Shown: positions 1 through 9,607 of the stretch, piece after piece | Layout: every line of letters begins with the position of its first letter | Position numbering within the stretch: position 1 is the first letter of the stretch | From: Segetibacter aerophilus | Lineage (GTDB): Bacteria > Bacteroidota > Bacteroidia > Chitinophagales > Chitinophagaceae | DNA length: 64,000 nucleotides | Direction of reading: 5' to 3' | Assembly (NCBI RefSeq): GCF_007991655.1 | Contig: NZ_BJYT01000001.1 | Location: 124,001 to 188,000 of the forward strand | Notes under the pieces: generated by a model | Told to the model about the DNA's origin: nothing | Seen by the model: only the letters and a program-made list of their open reading frames with translations | Databases searched by the model: none | Program-made: the position numbers and the translations under genes

Positions 1-2411
1 TGTCTGATACTAGTGCCTTATCGTTGTTAAAACAGGATGATAAAAAATTTAAGCTCAGCCCCAAAGAACTTATTTTTAAATACCTGATTTACCTACCCTT
101 ATTTATTATTTCTATAGGCATTTCCTTAGCAATTGCTCAATTTTATTTAAGGTACCAAATCCCATATTATAGCTCTGGTATCTCGCTGTTAGTTAAAGAT
201 GACAAAGGTTCACGAGGCAGCAGCAATGCAGACGCGCTAGAAGAAATTGTGTTGTTTAAGCCCAAGACCAATTTGATAAATGAAATTGAAATTTTAAAGT
301 CCGCAACTTTAATGGAGCGTGTGGTGCGTAATCTTAATTTGAACGAGCAATATTCGATAGAGGGAAATTTTAAACGTACAGAAAGTTATAACAACAGGGT
401 ATTTAATTATGAGAACATCTTCCAGAAAGATACCTCTGCTGGTTTTAGCATTGTGCTTCATTTTAAAGACAAGGACCATTTTGAAGTTCAGGGATTAAAT
501 AACCAGTGGTTTTCGCCAGGACAGGTGGTGCACGGGAGCCAGGGGGACTTCAAAATAAACCTGCTAAACGAGAATGCAATTAATCCCGAATACAAATACG
601 TCATGCAGTGGCAGCCTCCTTTTCAAACGGCAGGGGGAATTGCAGGAGGAATAAGCATAAGGCAATTAAACCCTCAAGCCAATATTTTAAGAATAGACCT
701 GACAACAGAAATCCCTCAAAAAGGAATTGATATACTGAATGGCTTAGTTAGAGCTTATAACAATTCTACTATAGAAAATAAGAACAAGGTTATTGATAAT
801 ACGGTAAGATTTATAGACAATAGGCTAGTTCTATTAACTTCCGAACTCGGTAAAGTTGAACAAGGTTTGCAGGAATTCAGGCAGAAAAATGAAATTGTCA
901 ATATCCAGAGTCAGGGCCAGATCCAATATGAAGACCTGAAGAAAACTGAGGAGGAGCTAAATCAGCAAGAGCTGCAGATAAGGTTGATAGACATGATTTA
1001 TGACTATATTAAAACTCCAACAAAAAGATATAGTCTCGTTCCGTCTTCACTAGGAGTTCAAGATCCAACGTTACAAGGTTTAATCACTAGTTATAACAGA
1101 TTTCAGGCAGAAAGAGAAGAGAAGCTAAAAACTATGCCTGCTGCAAATCCGGCTGTTCAAGGGCTGGAAAGCCAAATAGAAAATGCCAGGGTAGATATAC
1201 TTGAAAATTTATCCAACATTAAAAAGCCCGTCGAGTCAATACGAAGACGTCTGTTTAGCGAGTATAACAGAATAAGATCTCAAATTCAGGCTGTACCGTC
1301 CAAAGAGAGGGAACTTTTGGAAATTGCTCGCCAGCAGGGAATAAAGGAAAAATTGTACCTTTTTCTATTACAGAAAAGAGAAGAGTCGGCTATCACAATG
1401 GCATCAAGTACTTCGAATGCTTCCTCTATAGATCCCGCGTCTTCCTCGTGGGCTCCTATCAGTCCTGACCGCAGTGGTACCATGCGTACTGCATTCATTA
1501 TCGGTCTCCTTGTACCACTTGGCTTTATTTATTTAAAAGACATATTAAATGATAAGATTACTAATAGGACTGATATTCTAAAAGCTACTGCCATGCCAAT
1601 TATCGGTGAAATCGCACATCATAAAATGGCAGATAGGGAAGTGGTAATTGGCTCGAAAGATCGTAGTATTATTTCAGAGCAATTTAGAATGGCTCGTACA
1701 AATTTGCAATATTTCATCATTGATAAAAAGAGCCCTGTAATTCTTGTTACCTCTTCAATGGCAGGAGAAGGTAAAACATTTACCTCAATGAATTTAGGCG
1801 CGGTATGGGCAGTGGCCAACAAAAAAACGGTAATACTTGAACTGGATCTACGTAAGCCAAAAATATCCCGAGCTTTAGGTCTGCTGGATAGAAAAGGGAT
1901 TAGTAATTATGTAATAGGTGACGTACTAAAGCATGAATTGCCCGTTAAATTGGAAACTACTCCTAACTTATATATCGTTCCCGCAGGGCCCGTTCCTCCC
2001 AATCCTTCTGAACTTTTATTGGATGAAAAAATTGAAGAGCTATTCATATATCTAAGAGAGAATTTTGATATCATCATTATTGACTCTGCGCCTGTAGGCT
2101 TAGTTAGCGACGCAAAAGTTCTAAGTAAGTACGCAGACTCAACGGTTTTTGTTGTTCGTCAGAGATACACTCCGCGGAAGCGATTGGAAAACATTAACGA
2201 CGTTTACGTTGGCAAGGCTTTTCCAAACTTGAATCTTTTAGTTAATGATGTAAAAATAGGCGGAGTGAATTCGTACTACGGTTACGGTTATGGTTACGGC
2301 TATGGCTACGGTTCGAGCTATAATTACAATCTTTCATACAATTACGGATACTCTACCGAAATGGGTAAAAAAGGTATCGTTGAGAAATTGAGAAGTCTTT
2401 TCTTCAAATAG
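1..2411 (+). CDS. wzc: Wzc-type tyrosine kinase and polysaccharide co-polymerase (first base of start codon missing)
   Basis: Inner-membrane regulator of polysaccharide chain length and export with a cytoplasmic autophosphorylating BY-kinase domain. The window starts at the TG of a probable ATG, followed by codons for SDTSALSLL, so only one base is missing; the TTG at 24 is not needed as a start. A first membrane segment lies near residues 25-50. A long periplasmic Wzz/GNVR-type region with coiled coil follows, and a second membrane segment sits near residue 500. The kinase domain has a Walker A (GEGKT, about residue 589), a Walker A' (VILELDLRKPK) and a Walker B (IIIIDSAPVG). The tail is a Tyr/Gly-rich cluster, the usual autophosphorylation site. 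It heads the locus, 65 bases before the AsnB-GT4 gene. Confidence 0.93.
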   Translation, partial: SDTSALSLLKQDDKKFKLSPKELIFKYLIYLPLFIISIGISLAIAQFYLRYQIPYYSSGISLLVKDDKGSRGSSNADALEEIVLFKPKTNLINEIEILKSATLMERVVRNLNLNEQYSIEGNFKRTESYNNRVFNYENIFQKDTSAGFSIVLHFKDKDHFEVQGLNNQWFSPGQVVHGSQGDFKINLLNENAINPEYKYVMQWQPPFQTAGGIAGGISIRQLNPQANILRIDLTTEIPQKGIDILNGLVRAYNNSTIENKNKVIDNTVRFIDNRLVLLTSELGKVEQGLQEFRQKNEIVNIQSQGQIQYEDLKKTEEELNQQELQIRLIDMIYDYIKTPTKRYSLVPSSLGVQDPTLQGLITSYNRFQAEREEKLKTMPAANPAVQGLESQIENARVDILENLSNIKKPVESIRRRLFSEYNRIRSQIQAVPSKERELLEIARQQGIKEKLYLFLLQKREESAITMASSTSNASSIDPASSSWAPISPDRSGTMRTAFIIGLLVPLGFIYLKDILNDKITNRTDILKATAMPIIGEIAHHKMADREVVIGSKDRSIISEQFRMARTNLQYFIIDKKSPVILVTSSMAGEGKTFTSMNLGAVWAVANKKTVILELDLRKPKISRALGLLDRKGISNYVIGDVLKHELPVKLETTPNLYIVPAGPVPPNPSELLLDEKIEELFIYLRENFDIIIIDSAPVGLVSDAKVLSKYADSTVFVVRQRYTPRKRLENINDVYVGKAFPNLNLLVNDVKIGGVNSYYGYGYGYGYGYGSSYNYNLSYNYGYSTEMGKKGIVEKLRSLFFK
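2277..2312 (+). repeat. In-frame hexanucleotide repeat coding for Tyr-Gly
   Basis: Six consecutive six-base units of the form TAYGGY encode six Tyr-Gly pairs in the C-terminal tail of the Wzc-like kinase. A change of copy number would keep the frame and alter the number of phosphorylatable tyrosines. More tyrosines follow in the next 50 bases without a strict repeat. Confidence 0.85.
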
Positions 2412-2476
2412 AATTCTTAATTGTTGTCTTATTACTAATGAACCACGAGCAAAAAACAATTTATAGATTTTAGACT

Positions 2477-5389
2477 TTGTGTAGAATAGCCGGCATATTT
2501 GATCCATCCACTCTTACTCTTGCTAATGACATTACTGTCATGAAAGATAGTATGAAACATGGTGGACCTGACGGTGAAGGAATATATCTGGATGATAAGC
2601 TGCCTCTGGCTTTAGGACACAGAAGATTATCGTTGCTTGATCTTACCTCGGCCGGTCATCAACCTATGGCTGATGCAAACGGCAATCTTCAAATTGTTTT
2701 TAACGGAGAGATATATAATTTTCTAGAGTTAAAAAAAGAACTGACAGTTCTGGGTCATATTTTTAAGACAGCCTGTGATACGGAGGTTATCTTGAAATCG
2801 TATCTGCAGTGGGGAAAGAATTGCTTTCAAAGATTTAATGGAATGTTCGCCATGGCGATATTTGATAAGCTTACTTCACAACTGTTGCTCGCCCGAGATC
2901 ATGCCGGAATAAAACCTCTCTACTATAGCATGGAAGGAGGGAAACTTTTTTTTGCATCAGAAGTGAGAGCTTTTACTGCTCTAAAACCTACGTGGAACGA
3001 AAACGAAAAGTGGAAAATATACTTCCTTACTTTTGGTCATTTGCCAGAACCTTTTACCACTCTTAAAGGAGTGATCCTGTTAGAGAAAGGAACAGTTGCC
3101 ACTATAGAATTACCAACATTGTTCATACGCCAGGAGGTGTTCTGCAAGTTTTCATTCCAAAACATCATCAATACAATACCTGAAGCAGTTACTGCAATAA
3201 GGGAAACGCTGTCAAAAGCAGTAGAACGTCATTTAATATCAGATGCACCTATCGGCCTCTTTCTAAGTGGAGGAATAGACTCAAGTTTGCTCACGCTGCT
3301 ATCACATAAAACCCTACAACAGAACCTTCATACAATTTCTATCATTTTTGAAGACGAAAAGTTCTCCGAGGCTAAGTATCAGAAATTAGTAATTGATAAG
3401 ACAGGTGCAAAACATAGCTCCTGCCTGGTTACCGAAGAGGAGTTTGCGGCTACGTTGCCAGACATTTTGAAGGCAATGGATCAACCAAGCATTGATGGCA
3501 TCAATTCTTATTTTATTTGTAAGTATGCCCATAGGTTTGGTCTTAAAGCAGTATTAAGTGGCATTGGTGCTGATGAATTATTTGGAGGGTATGAGTCGTT
3601 TTATAGAACTGAGCGTGTGCGGTTATTCAAAATGCTTCCTGCTTTTGTAATTGGTTTGACAGAGAATTTTTTCGAACAAAGAAAAAAGAAACTGTCTTTT
3701 TTAAAGCGCAAAAGTTTCCTTGGAGATTATCTTTTCAATCGTGGCTTGTACACCCCTGAAGAAACTGCATTAATACTAGGCATTTCGGTAAAATCAGTTA
3801 ATGAGGCATTGGACGCAATAAAGTTCTCCGGCTTTAGAAACAACAAAATTGACAATAGAGAATTAGTAAGCTGGGGAGAACAAAACATCTACATGCAAGG
3901 TCAGTTATTGAAGGACATTGACTATATGAGCATGTGGCATGGTCTCGAGGTACGGGTGCCTTTTCTCGACAAAGAACTTGTTGAAATTGTGCATTCTATT
4001 TCCCCCTATATTAAATACGATACAAACGTAAAAAAGCATCTCCTAATAAAATCTTTTGTAGACATTCTGCCCTCAGACATTTACAATCGAAAAAAACAGG
4101 GATTTATCTTTCCTTTCAAAAAATGGATTATTCCTGTCCAAACTACTGCCCAACGTGCTCCTGAATTTATAAAGAAGTATCAGAAGTTAAAATCGGGCAA
4201 GTTGCAATGGGTGCATTACTGGGCATATTTGTTGGCTTGTCAGAAACAAACAATTAAGTACTATGATAAGGAGCTAAAAAAGATACTCTTTCTCAACTTA
4301 GGTGCATTTCGTTTTACAGGTGGAATTGAAAAATTTAACCGAGCTTTTCTTAAAGCTCTCTCAGATCTCGAAGTGGATGGAAAGTTAGTTGCCAACTGCC
4401 AGTCTGCTTACGACTATTCAGTTGACCCTCTTTACTTTGACGCAAAAAATTATAAAGGATTTAAAGGAAATAGGGTGTCATTTGTTTATTCTGCCCTGAA
4501 GGAAGCAAGAAAATACGATACTATTATTTTAGCGCACATTAATTTATCGCTAATAGGATGGGGAATTAAAAAATTGTCTCCTAAGAAAAATGTCATCTTG
4601 ATTACTCATGGTATTGAAGTATGGGATCAACTTACAGGAGTAAAAAGCTATCTTATGCACAAGGCGGATAGCGTTCTAGCAGTAAGCAATTTTACTAAAG
4701 AAGCAATTGTAAAAAAACATAAGATAAGCCCGGAAAAAGTTTCAATTTTCTCGAATACAATTGACCCATACTTTTCGTACCCTCACGAGTTTAAGAAGCC
4801 AGAGTACTTGATGAAACGGTATGGGCTAAAGGAAACTGACTCAGTAATATTTACTCTAACAAGACTTTCAGCATCAGAAAAATATAAGGGTTATGACAAG
4901 GTAATAGACGTGCTTCCTTATTTAAAAAACTGTGTTCCCAATGCTAAATATATTATTGCTGGTAAAGCTGACGGAAAGGAAAGCAAAAGGTTAGTCGCTT
5001 TACAACAAGCAAATGATCTGCTCGATACAGTAATGCTTACCGGATTTATAAAAGAGGAAGAAGTAGTTGACCATTTTTTACTTGCTGATGTGTTTGTTAT
5101 GCCTAGTAGAAAAGAAGGTTTTGGAATAGTTTTTATTGAGGCTATGGCATGTGGACTTCCTGTAATAGCAGGCAATAAAGATGGCAGTGGGGACGCTCTA
5201 CAGCAGGGAAAACTGGGTAGGTTGATTAACCCTGACAGTGAAGCTGAAATGTTTCAGGCAATTGTAAATACGCTGCAAAAGGAAGAGAATACGATAAACG
5301 TTCGGGCCAAAAAAGTTCTTCAACAAAAAGTGAAAAAGGCTTTTGGTTACGATACGTATAAAAGAAATCTAGAAGAAATATTAGTTTGA
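2477..5389 (+). CDS. Fused asparagine synthetase (glutamine-hydrolysing) and GT4 glycosyltransferase
   Basis: The start is TTG, fixed by the invariant Cys2 (sequence CRIAGIF) that must become the N-terminal nucleophile of the class II glutaminase. Residues 1 to about 595 form a complete AsnB-like protein: glutaminase with FNGEIYNF and LARDHAGIKPLYY, then a synthetase domain with the PP-loop SGGIDSS at 264-270. From residue 600 a full GT4 protein begins (LKKILFLNLGAFRFTGG) and ends with a normal donor-binding motif (PSRKEGFGIVFIEAMACGLPV). AsnB-like enzymes in polysaccharide loci are thought to amidate uronic acids, so a sugar amidotransferase coupled to a glycosyltransferase is inferred. The junction codon CTA stands where a free GT4 gene would have ATG. 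The stop overlaps the start of the next gene. Confidence 0.85.
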   Translation: MCRIAGIFDPSTLTLANDITVMKDSMKHGGPDGEGIYLDDKLPLALGHRRLSLLDLTSAGHQPMADANGNLQIVFNGEIYNFLELKKELTVLGHIFKTACDTEVILKSYLQWGKNCFQRFNGMFAMAIFDKLTSQLLLARDHAGIKPLYYSMEGGKLFFASEVRAFTALKPTWNENEKWKIYFLTFGHLPEPFTTLKGVILLEKGTVATIELPTLFIRQEVFCKFSFQNIINTIPEAVTAIRETLSKAVERHLISDAPIGLFLSGGIDSSLLTLLSHKTLQQNLHTISIIFEDEKFSEAKYQKLVIDKTGAKHSSCLVTEEEFAATLPDILKAMDQPSIDGINSYFICKYAHRFGLKAVLSGIGADELFGGYESFYRTERVRLFKMLPAFVIGLTENFFEQRKKKLSFLKRKSFLGDYLFNRGLYTPEETALILGISVKSVNEALDAIKFSGFRNNKIDNRELVSWGEQNIYMQGQLLKDIDYMSMWHGLEVRVPFLDKELVEIVHSISPYIKYDTNVKKHLLIKSFVDILPSDIYNRKKQGFIFPFKKWIIPVQTTAQRAPEFIKKYQKLKSGKLQWVHYWAYLLACQKQTIKYYDKELKKILFLNLGAFRFTGGIEKFNRAFLKALSDLEVDGKLVANCQSAYDYSVDPLYFDAKNYKGFKGNRVSFVYSALKEARKYDTIILAHINLSLIGWGIKKLSPKKNVILITHGIEVWDQLTGVKSYLMHKADSVLAVSNFTKEAIVKKHKISPEKVSIFSNTIDPYFSYPHEFKKPEYLMKRYGLKETDSVIFTLTRLSASEKYKGYDKVIDVLPYLKNCVPNAKYIIAGKADGKESKRLVALQQANDLLDTVMLTGFIKEEEVVDHFLLADVFVMPSRKEGFGIVFIEAMACGLPVIAGNKDGSGDALQQGKLGRLINPDSEAEMFQAIVNTLQKEENTINVRAKKVLQQKVKKAFGYDTYKRNLEEILV

Positions 5390-6270
5390 TAAAAGTGACA
5401 GAAAACTTAGCAGTAAACTTGCCGGACGAAGGAAACTGGGATATTGTAATAGAGCCGCAGGCAAACCTTTTAGACATTAAACTAAAAGATGTCTGGCAAT
5501 ACCGCGATCTTCTTTTTTTGTTTGTTAAAAGAGATATAACAGCACAGTATAAACAAACAATTCTTGGCCCGTTATGGCACTTCATACAGCCAGTTTTTAC
5601 TACTATAGTCTTTGTGATGGTTTTTGGCAAAATTGCCAACATCCCTACTGATGGTATTGAACCTGTTTTGTTTTATATGAGTGGTATTACCATCTGGAAT
5701 TATTTTTCGTCATGCCTCAACTCAACCTCTGGGACATTTGTTGCAAATGCAGGCATTTTTGGTAAAGTGTATTTTCCTCGTCTTGTGATCCCCCTAAGTA
5801 CTATGATGAGTAATATGGTCAAGTTCGGCATTCAGTTTTTTTTACTTATTGTAGCTATTGGTTATTTCGGTCTAACAAACGGTAGTTTTTATTTCGGCTT
5901 TAGTTGGCTGCTTGTGCCACTTCTGGTTATTATGATGGCAGCGATGGGGCTTGGGGCAGGAATCATTATCTCGTCACTCACCACCAAGTATCGAGACTTT
6001 ACTGTACTTATTGGCTTTGCAGTCCAATTGCTTATGTATGCGACACCTGTGGCGTATCCGTTGTCTTATCTAAAAAACGAAAGTGTTATAAATGTTGTCA
6101 GATATAATCCTTTGACCCCTATTATTGAAGCTTTTCGCTTTTCTTTATTTAACAAAGGTGATTTTAACGGCTTTCAGTTGCTGTATAGTAGCATCTTTAT
6201 AATAGTAGTATTATTTATCGGGCTGATTATTTTTAGTAAGGTGGAAAGAACATTTATGGATACAGTTTAG
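5386..6270 (+). CDS. wzm: ABC-2 type polysaccharide export permease (Wzm-like)
   Basis: Membrane half of the Wzm/Wzt exporter that carries undecaprenyl-linked glycan across the inner membrane. The 294-residue length suits the family. The cytoplasmic N-terminus contains the conserved stretch RDLLFLFVKRDITAQYKQTILGPLW. About six hydrophobic segments follow, and the protein ends in FSKVERTFMDTV, typical for the C-terminus of this family. The start is TTG, overlapping the TGA of the preceding gene as TTGA, so the two are probably translationally coupled. The matching ATPase follows 102 bases downstream. Confidence 0.92.
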   Translation: MIKVTENLAVNLPDEGNWDIVIEPQANLLDIKLKDVWQYRDLLFLFVKRDITAQYKQTILGPLWHFIQPVFTTIVFVMVFGKIANIPTDGIEPVLFYMSGITIWNYFSSCLNSTSGTFVANAGIFGKVYFPRLVIPLSTMMSNMVKFGIQFFLLIVAIGYFGLTNGSFYFGFSWLLVPLLVIMMAAMGLGAGIIISSLTTKYRDFTVLIGFAVQLLMYATPVAYPLSYLKNESVINVVRYNPLTPIIEAFRFSLFNKGDFNGFQLLYSSIFIIVVLFIGLIIFSKVERTFMDTV

Positions 6271-6372
6271 ATTGTAAGTAAAGTCACGCTTTAGTATATC
6301 GAGCTCTAAACCTGATATTCCTCCGCATCTAAGAGTGTCTGCTTACTCCTTTACAGTCCCAACTTCACTCTT

Positions 6373-7608
6373 TTGTCAACAGTTATAAAAGTAGAAAATC
6401 TAAGTAAGCAATACCGACTTGGGCAAGTAGGCACTGGTTCATTGGCTCACGACTTGAATAGATTTTGGCATCGGATGAGAGGGAAGGAAGATCCGTATTT
6501 AAAAATCGGAGAAATAAATGACCGTTCGGTAAAAGGAAGCAGCGAATATGTATGGGCGTTAAAAGATATAAATTTCGAAGTTAAGCATGGTGAAGTGCTT
6601 GGAATTATTGGTCGGAACGGAGCAGGAAAAAGTACCTTATTAAAAATATTAAGTCGCACTACAACTCCTACAACTGGGAGTGTTAAATTAAAAGGTCGTG
6701 TTGCATCTTTACTGGAGGTAGGAACAGGCTTTCATCCTGAGCTCAGCGGCAGGGAAAATATTTTTTTAAATGGTGCTATTCTGGGAATGACTAAGCACGA
6801 GATCAAAAGCAAGTTCGATGAAATAGTTGACTTTTCTGGAGTAGATCGTTACATAGACACACCGGTAAAGCGTTACAGTAGTGGCATGTATGTGCGATTA
6901 GCCTTTGCGGTAGCTGCGTTCCTCGAGCCGGATATATTAATAATTGATGAAGTGTTGGCAGTGGGTGACGCTGAGTTTCAGAAGAAGGCGTTGGGCAAAA
7001 TGAAGGATGTAAGCAACAAGGAAGGAAGAACAGTTTTGTTTGTAAGTCATAATATGACAGCAGTAGAAGCACTGTGTGAAAATGTTGTGATTATAGAAAA
7101 AGGCACCGTGAAATATACCGGACACACAATAGAAGGGATAAAGGACTACCTACGTATTGAAAGTGATAAAGGGACTTTTAAAGTAGCTACCCAGGAATTT
7201 GAGTGGCTTAATTTTTATTCCAAACCTCAATTTGATGCAAACGAAGATCTTGAATTTCAAATTGAGTTTAACAGCCGCGCCACTTATAATGAGCTTTTTG
7301 TTGATTGTGCAATTGTAAATGAGAAAGGGGATATAGTCATTCACATTAAATCTGATACCATCACTAGCCCCCATGCCGCAAGAGAAGGAAAGGTTCTAAC
7401 AAATTTTTTAGTTGAATCTCCAAAACTGGTGCCTGGAAATTATTCTATCACTATTTACGCCTACAACAAAAGCGAGGTCTTGTTTTGGGGTGAGAACATT
7501 GTCGGATTTAAGATTAATTCAAAAAGCTTTTTTGGAAACAGGATGTTTATCGAAAACAACAGGGGAGTATTGCTTCCACGGATAGATGTAACTTTTCAGC
7601 AATCATAA
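6373..7608 (+). CDS. wzt: ABC polysaccharide export ATPase with C-terminal glycan-recognition domain (Wzt-like)
   Basis: Nucleotide-binding half of the exporter. It shows a Walker A (GRNGAGKST), an ABC signature (YSSGMYVRLAF), a Walker B (ILIIDEVLAVGD) and an H-loop (VLFVSHNM). The ATPase covers about residues 1-250. Residues 255-411 form a beta-rich extension resembling the Wzt C-terminal carbohydrate-binding domain, which reads the finished glycan end in O-antigen exporters. Its presence suggests recognition of a modified or capped chain terminus. The only plausible start is TTG (STVIKVENLSKQY follows). The stop overlaps the ATG of the next gene, a methyltransferase that could make the terminal modification (inference). 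Confidence 0.93.
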   Translation: MSTVIKVENLSKQYRLGQVGTGSLAHDLNRFWHRMRGKEDPYLKIGEINDRSVKGSSEYVWALKDINFEVKHGEVLGIIGRNGAGKSTLLKILSRTTTPTTGSVKLKGRVASLLEVGTGFHPELSGRENIFLNGAILGMTKHEIKSKFDEIVDFSGVDRYIDTPVKRYSSGMYVRLAFAVAAFLEPDILIIDEVLAVGDAEFQKKALGKMKDVSNKEGRTVLFVSHNMTAVEALCENVVIIEKGTVKYTGHTIEGIKDYLRIESDKGTFKVATQEFEWLNFYSKPQFDANEDLEFQIEFNSRATYNELFVDCAIVNEKGDIVIHIKSDTITSPHAAREGKVLTNFLVESPKLVPGNYSITIYAYNKSEVLFWGENIVGFKINSKSFFGNRMFIENNRGVLLPRIDVTFQQS

Positions 7609-8570
7609 TGAGAATAAAGAATGACTATTTGAAATATTTACGTTACACCAAAAGCACGTTTTGGTCAAACTATTTATTAGAAAAAGGTGTGCCGGTCAGT
7701 GATTTTTATTATTTAAAGAAAGGTAACACTGTGCACATCAGGTCAATCGATCATTCATTTTCGCCAGGCGATTATCCCGTTTTTTTTGATGGGTATAATA
7801 AATATTGTTGGAAGTTCATCGAAAATGGTTTTCGCTTCGTATTTACCGAGAATGATTTGTTTATAGAAATCGGAGATTTGAAGATAAAGATTGATACCGT
7901 TCAGGAACTATATATAATCAATGAGGTTTTTCTTGAAAACACCTATAAAATTGAAAGCAGTTCCGACTATGTTGTATTCGATATTGGTATGAATGTCGGA
8001 ATTACTTCACTATATCTTAGCAGTCTTAAAAACATAAAAGATATTTATGGATTTGAGCCTTTCAAACCAACTTTTGACTGTGCTACTGCAAATGTCGGCT
8101 ACAATACTCGACATATGTCTAAGATCCATCTTAACAATTTTGGGCTCAGTAATGTTAACAGTTTTATTAACCTCGGTTACGATCCGAAGAATAAAGGCAA
8201 TCTGGGAGTTAAAACTGTTGGTGTGGTTGAAAACGACGGGAAGAATGTTGAGCAGATTGAGTTAAGGAAAGCAAGCGAATGTTTACGACCGCTGGTTGAT
8301 AAGCATTCTACAGACCGGTTTATTATTAAGTTGGATTGTGAAGGCAGCGAATATGACATTATCGAAAACCTTGATCAGGAGTTGATGCTTGAAAAGTTTG
8401 ATGTATTTATGATCGAGTGGCATAAAATGGAGGGTTATAAGACAAGGTTAGACACTTTGATTAGTTTATTAAAAAAGAGCGGATTTGTGGTATTTGCAAC
8501 AGGTAGCTTCGATCATGAAATCGGGATGATTTACGCTCTAAACAACCATTCTTTGCAACGTGAGCAATAA
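7608..8570 (+). CDS. FkbM-family SAM-dependent methyltransferase
   Basis: Probable O-methyltransferase acting on a sugar or lipid-linked glycan. The N-terminal 110 residues are unassigned. The FkbM core begins with the SAM-binding motif VVFDIGMNVGITSLYLS, then GFEPFKPTFD, and the later conserved FIIKLDCEGSEYDIIENL. The ATG overlaps the wzt stop (TAATG) and the next gene starts inside its 3' end, so it is part of a tightly packed operon. Adjacency to a Wzt with a glycan-binding domain fits chain-end methylation, but that is inference. Confidence 0.82.
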   Translation: MRIKNDYLKYLRYTKSTFWSNYLLEKGVPVSDFYYLKKGNTVHIRSIDHSFSPGDYPVFFDGYNKYCWKFIENGFRFVFTENDLFIEIGDLKIKIDTVQELYIINEVFLENTYKIESSSDYVVFDIGMNVGITSLYLSSLKNIKDIYGFEPFKPTFDCATANVGYNTRHMSKIHLNNFGLSNVNSFINLGYDPKNKGNLGVKTVGVVENDGKNVEQIELRKASECLRPLVDKHSTDRFIIKLDCEGSEYDIIENLDQELMLEKFDVFMIEWHKMEGYKTRLDTLISLLKKSGFVVFATGSFDHEIGMIYALNNHSLQREQ

Positions 8571-9600
8571 GAAGGTCTTTGTCTTCTACTATGAATGGGT
8601 ATCGACGGAAGGTAATCACGCGGGGATGGCACATTTGGTAAAAGCATTTAAAAATAGACATCGTCAACAGGTAGTTCTCATAAAAGAAGCGCGGTATCAA
8701 AAAGAAAAAGATTCGATTATCAAGTTATGGGCAAAATACATTTGGCTTTGTTCAAACGTGCTAAAGTTACTTCTACAAGTTAAACAAAAGGACCAAATAT
8801 TTTTTACTGAATATGGAGGAATTGGTTGGCAGACAAAAATTGCATCGATACTAAACCTAATCAAGCCAAGAGTTGGGTTGATTGGACTGGTTCATCTTCC
8901 TTTATCAATACTAACCGATTATTACCAAACGGAAGATAAATTGAAGAAAGTATTAAACTTGGTAAATAGTTTAATAGTGTTTGGTAGCTCTCTGGAAAAA
9001 GATTTACTCAGCTTGAACATTAAGCCAAAAGTTGTTCGAAGTTTCCACTACGTGGATCCGTATTACCTCAACGAAGACAAGGCGCAGTTGGAACGCGATG
9101 GGAAGCTCCGGGTGCTATTCATGGGCAATTTGATGAGGAACTATAAACTACTGATTTCACTGATCGGTTCGCTTGATCCCCAGACCTTTACCTTCGATGT
9201 CTGTTTGGGCAACCACAATTTGAAAGAGATATTTCAGCAATTTAAAAATGTAAATGTCTACGGGTACCTGCGGGAAAATGAGCTTTTGCAAATAATGAAA
9301 GATGCCGATATAAGTTTAAATATTTTAGAGGACACTATCGGTAGTAATGTGATAACAACTTCTTTAGCCTGCGCTTTACCATTAGTTACTAGTGATGTAG
9401 GCTCGATAAGAGATTATGCCGACGAAAGTTGTGCCTTGTTTTGTAAAAATGACACGGAATCATTTATAGCTGCTGCGAAGCATTTGCAAGAAGATTCCTT
9501 TGTCGTAAGGACGATGAGCAGACAGGCATTAGTGAAAGCAAAATCTTTTCTACTCGACGAGTCGTTAAATTTCTTCGATAATTTTTTCCATCTTAACTAG
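8560..9600 (+). CDS. Glycosyltransferase, GT4-like (GT-B fold)
   Basis: Cytoplasmic glycosyltransferase of the GT-B type, 346 residues. The N-terminal half has a Rossmann-like start (KKVFVFYYEW) and a hydrophobic stretch before residue 75. The C-terminal half carries FMGNLMRNYKLLISLI, a typical opening of the donor domain, and a weak E-x7-E region (LACALPLVTSDVGSIRDY). The start is GTG, overlapping the end of the methyltransferase by 11 bases. The sugar specificity cannot be read from the sequence. Confidence 0.75.
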   Translation: MSNKKVFVFYYEWVSTEGNHAGMAHLVKAFKNRHRQQVVLIKEARYQKEKDSIIKLWAKYIWLCSNVLKLLLQVKQKDQIFFTEYGGIGWQTKIASILNLIKPRVGLIGLVHLPLSILTDYYQTEDKLKKVLNLVNSLIVFGSSLEKDLLSLNIKPKVVRSFHYVDPYYLNEDKAQLERDGKLRVLFMGNLMRNYKLLISLIGSLDPQTFTFDVCLGNHNLKEIFQQFKNVNVYGYLRENELLQIMKDADISLNILEDTIGSNVITTSLACALPLVTSDVGSIRDYADESCALFCKNDTESFIAAAKHLQEDSFVVRTMSRQALVKAKSFLLDESLNFFDNFFHLN

Positions 9601-9607
9601 AACATAT

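Noticed and set aside
24-26. TTG at 24 as start of the Wzc-like gene
   Set aside because: The frame is open to the window edge and the first two bases fit an ATG whose A lies just outside.
5226-5642. 138-residue reading frame on the minus strand
   Set aside because: It lies across the AsnB-GT4 end and the permease gene; composition and lack of motifs mark it as a shadow.
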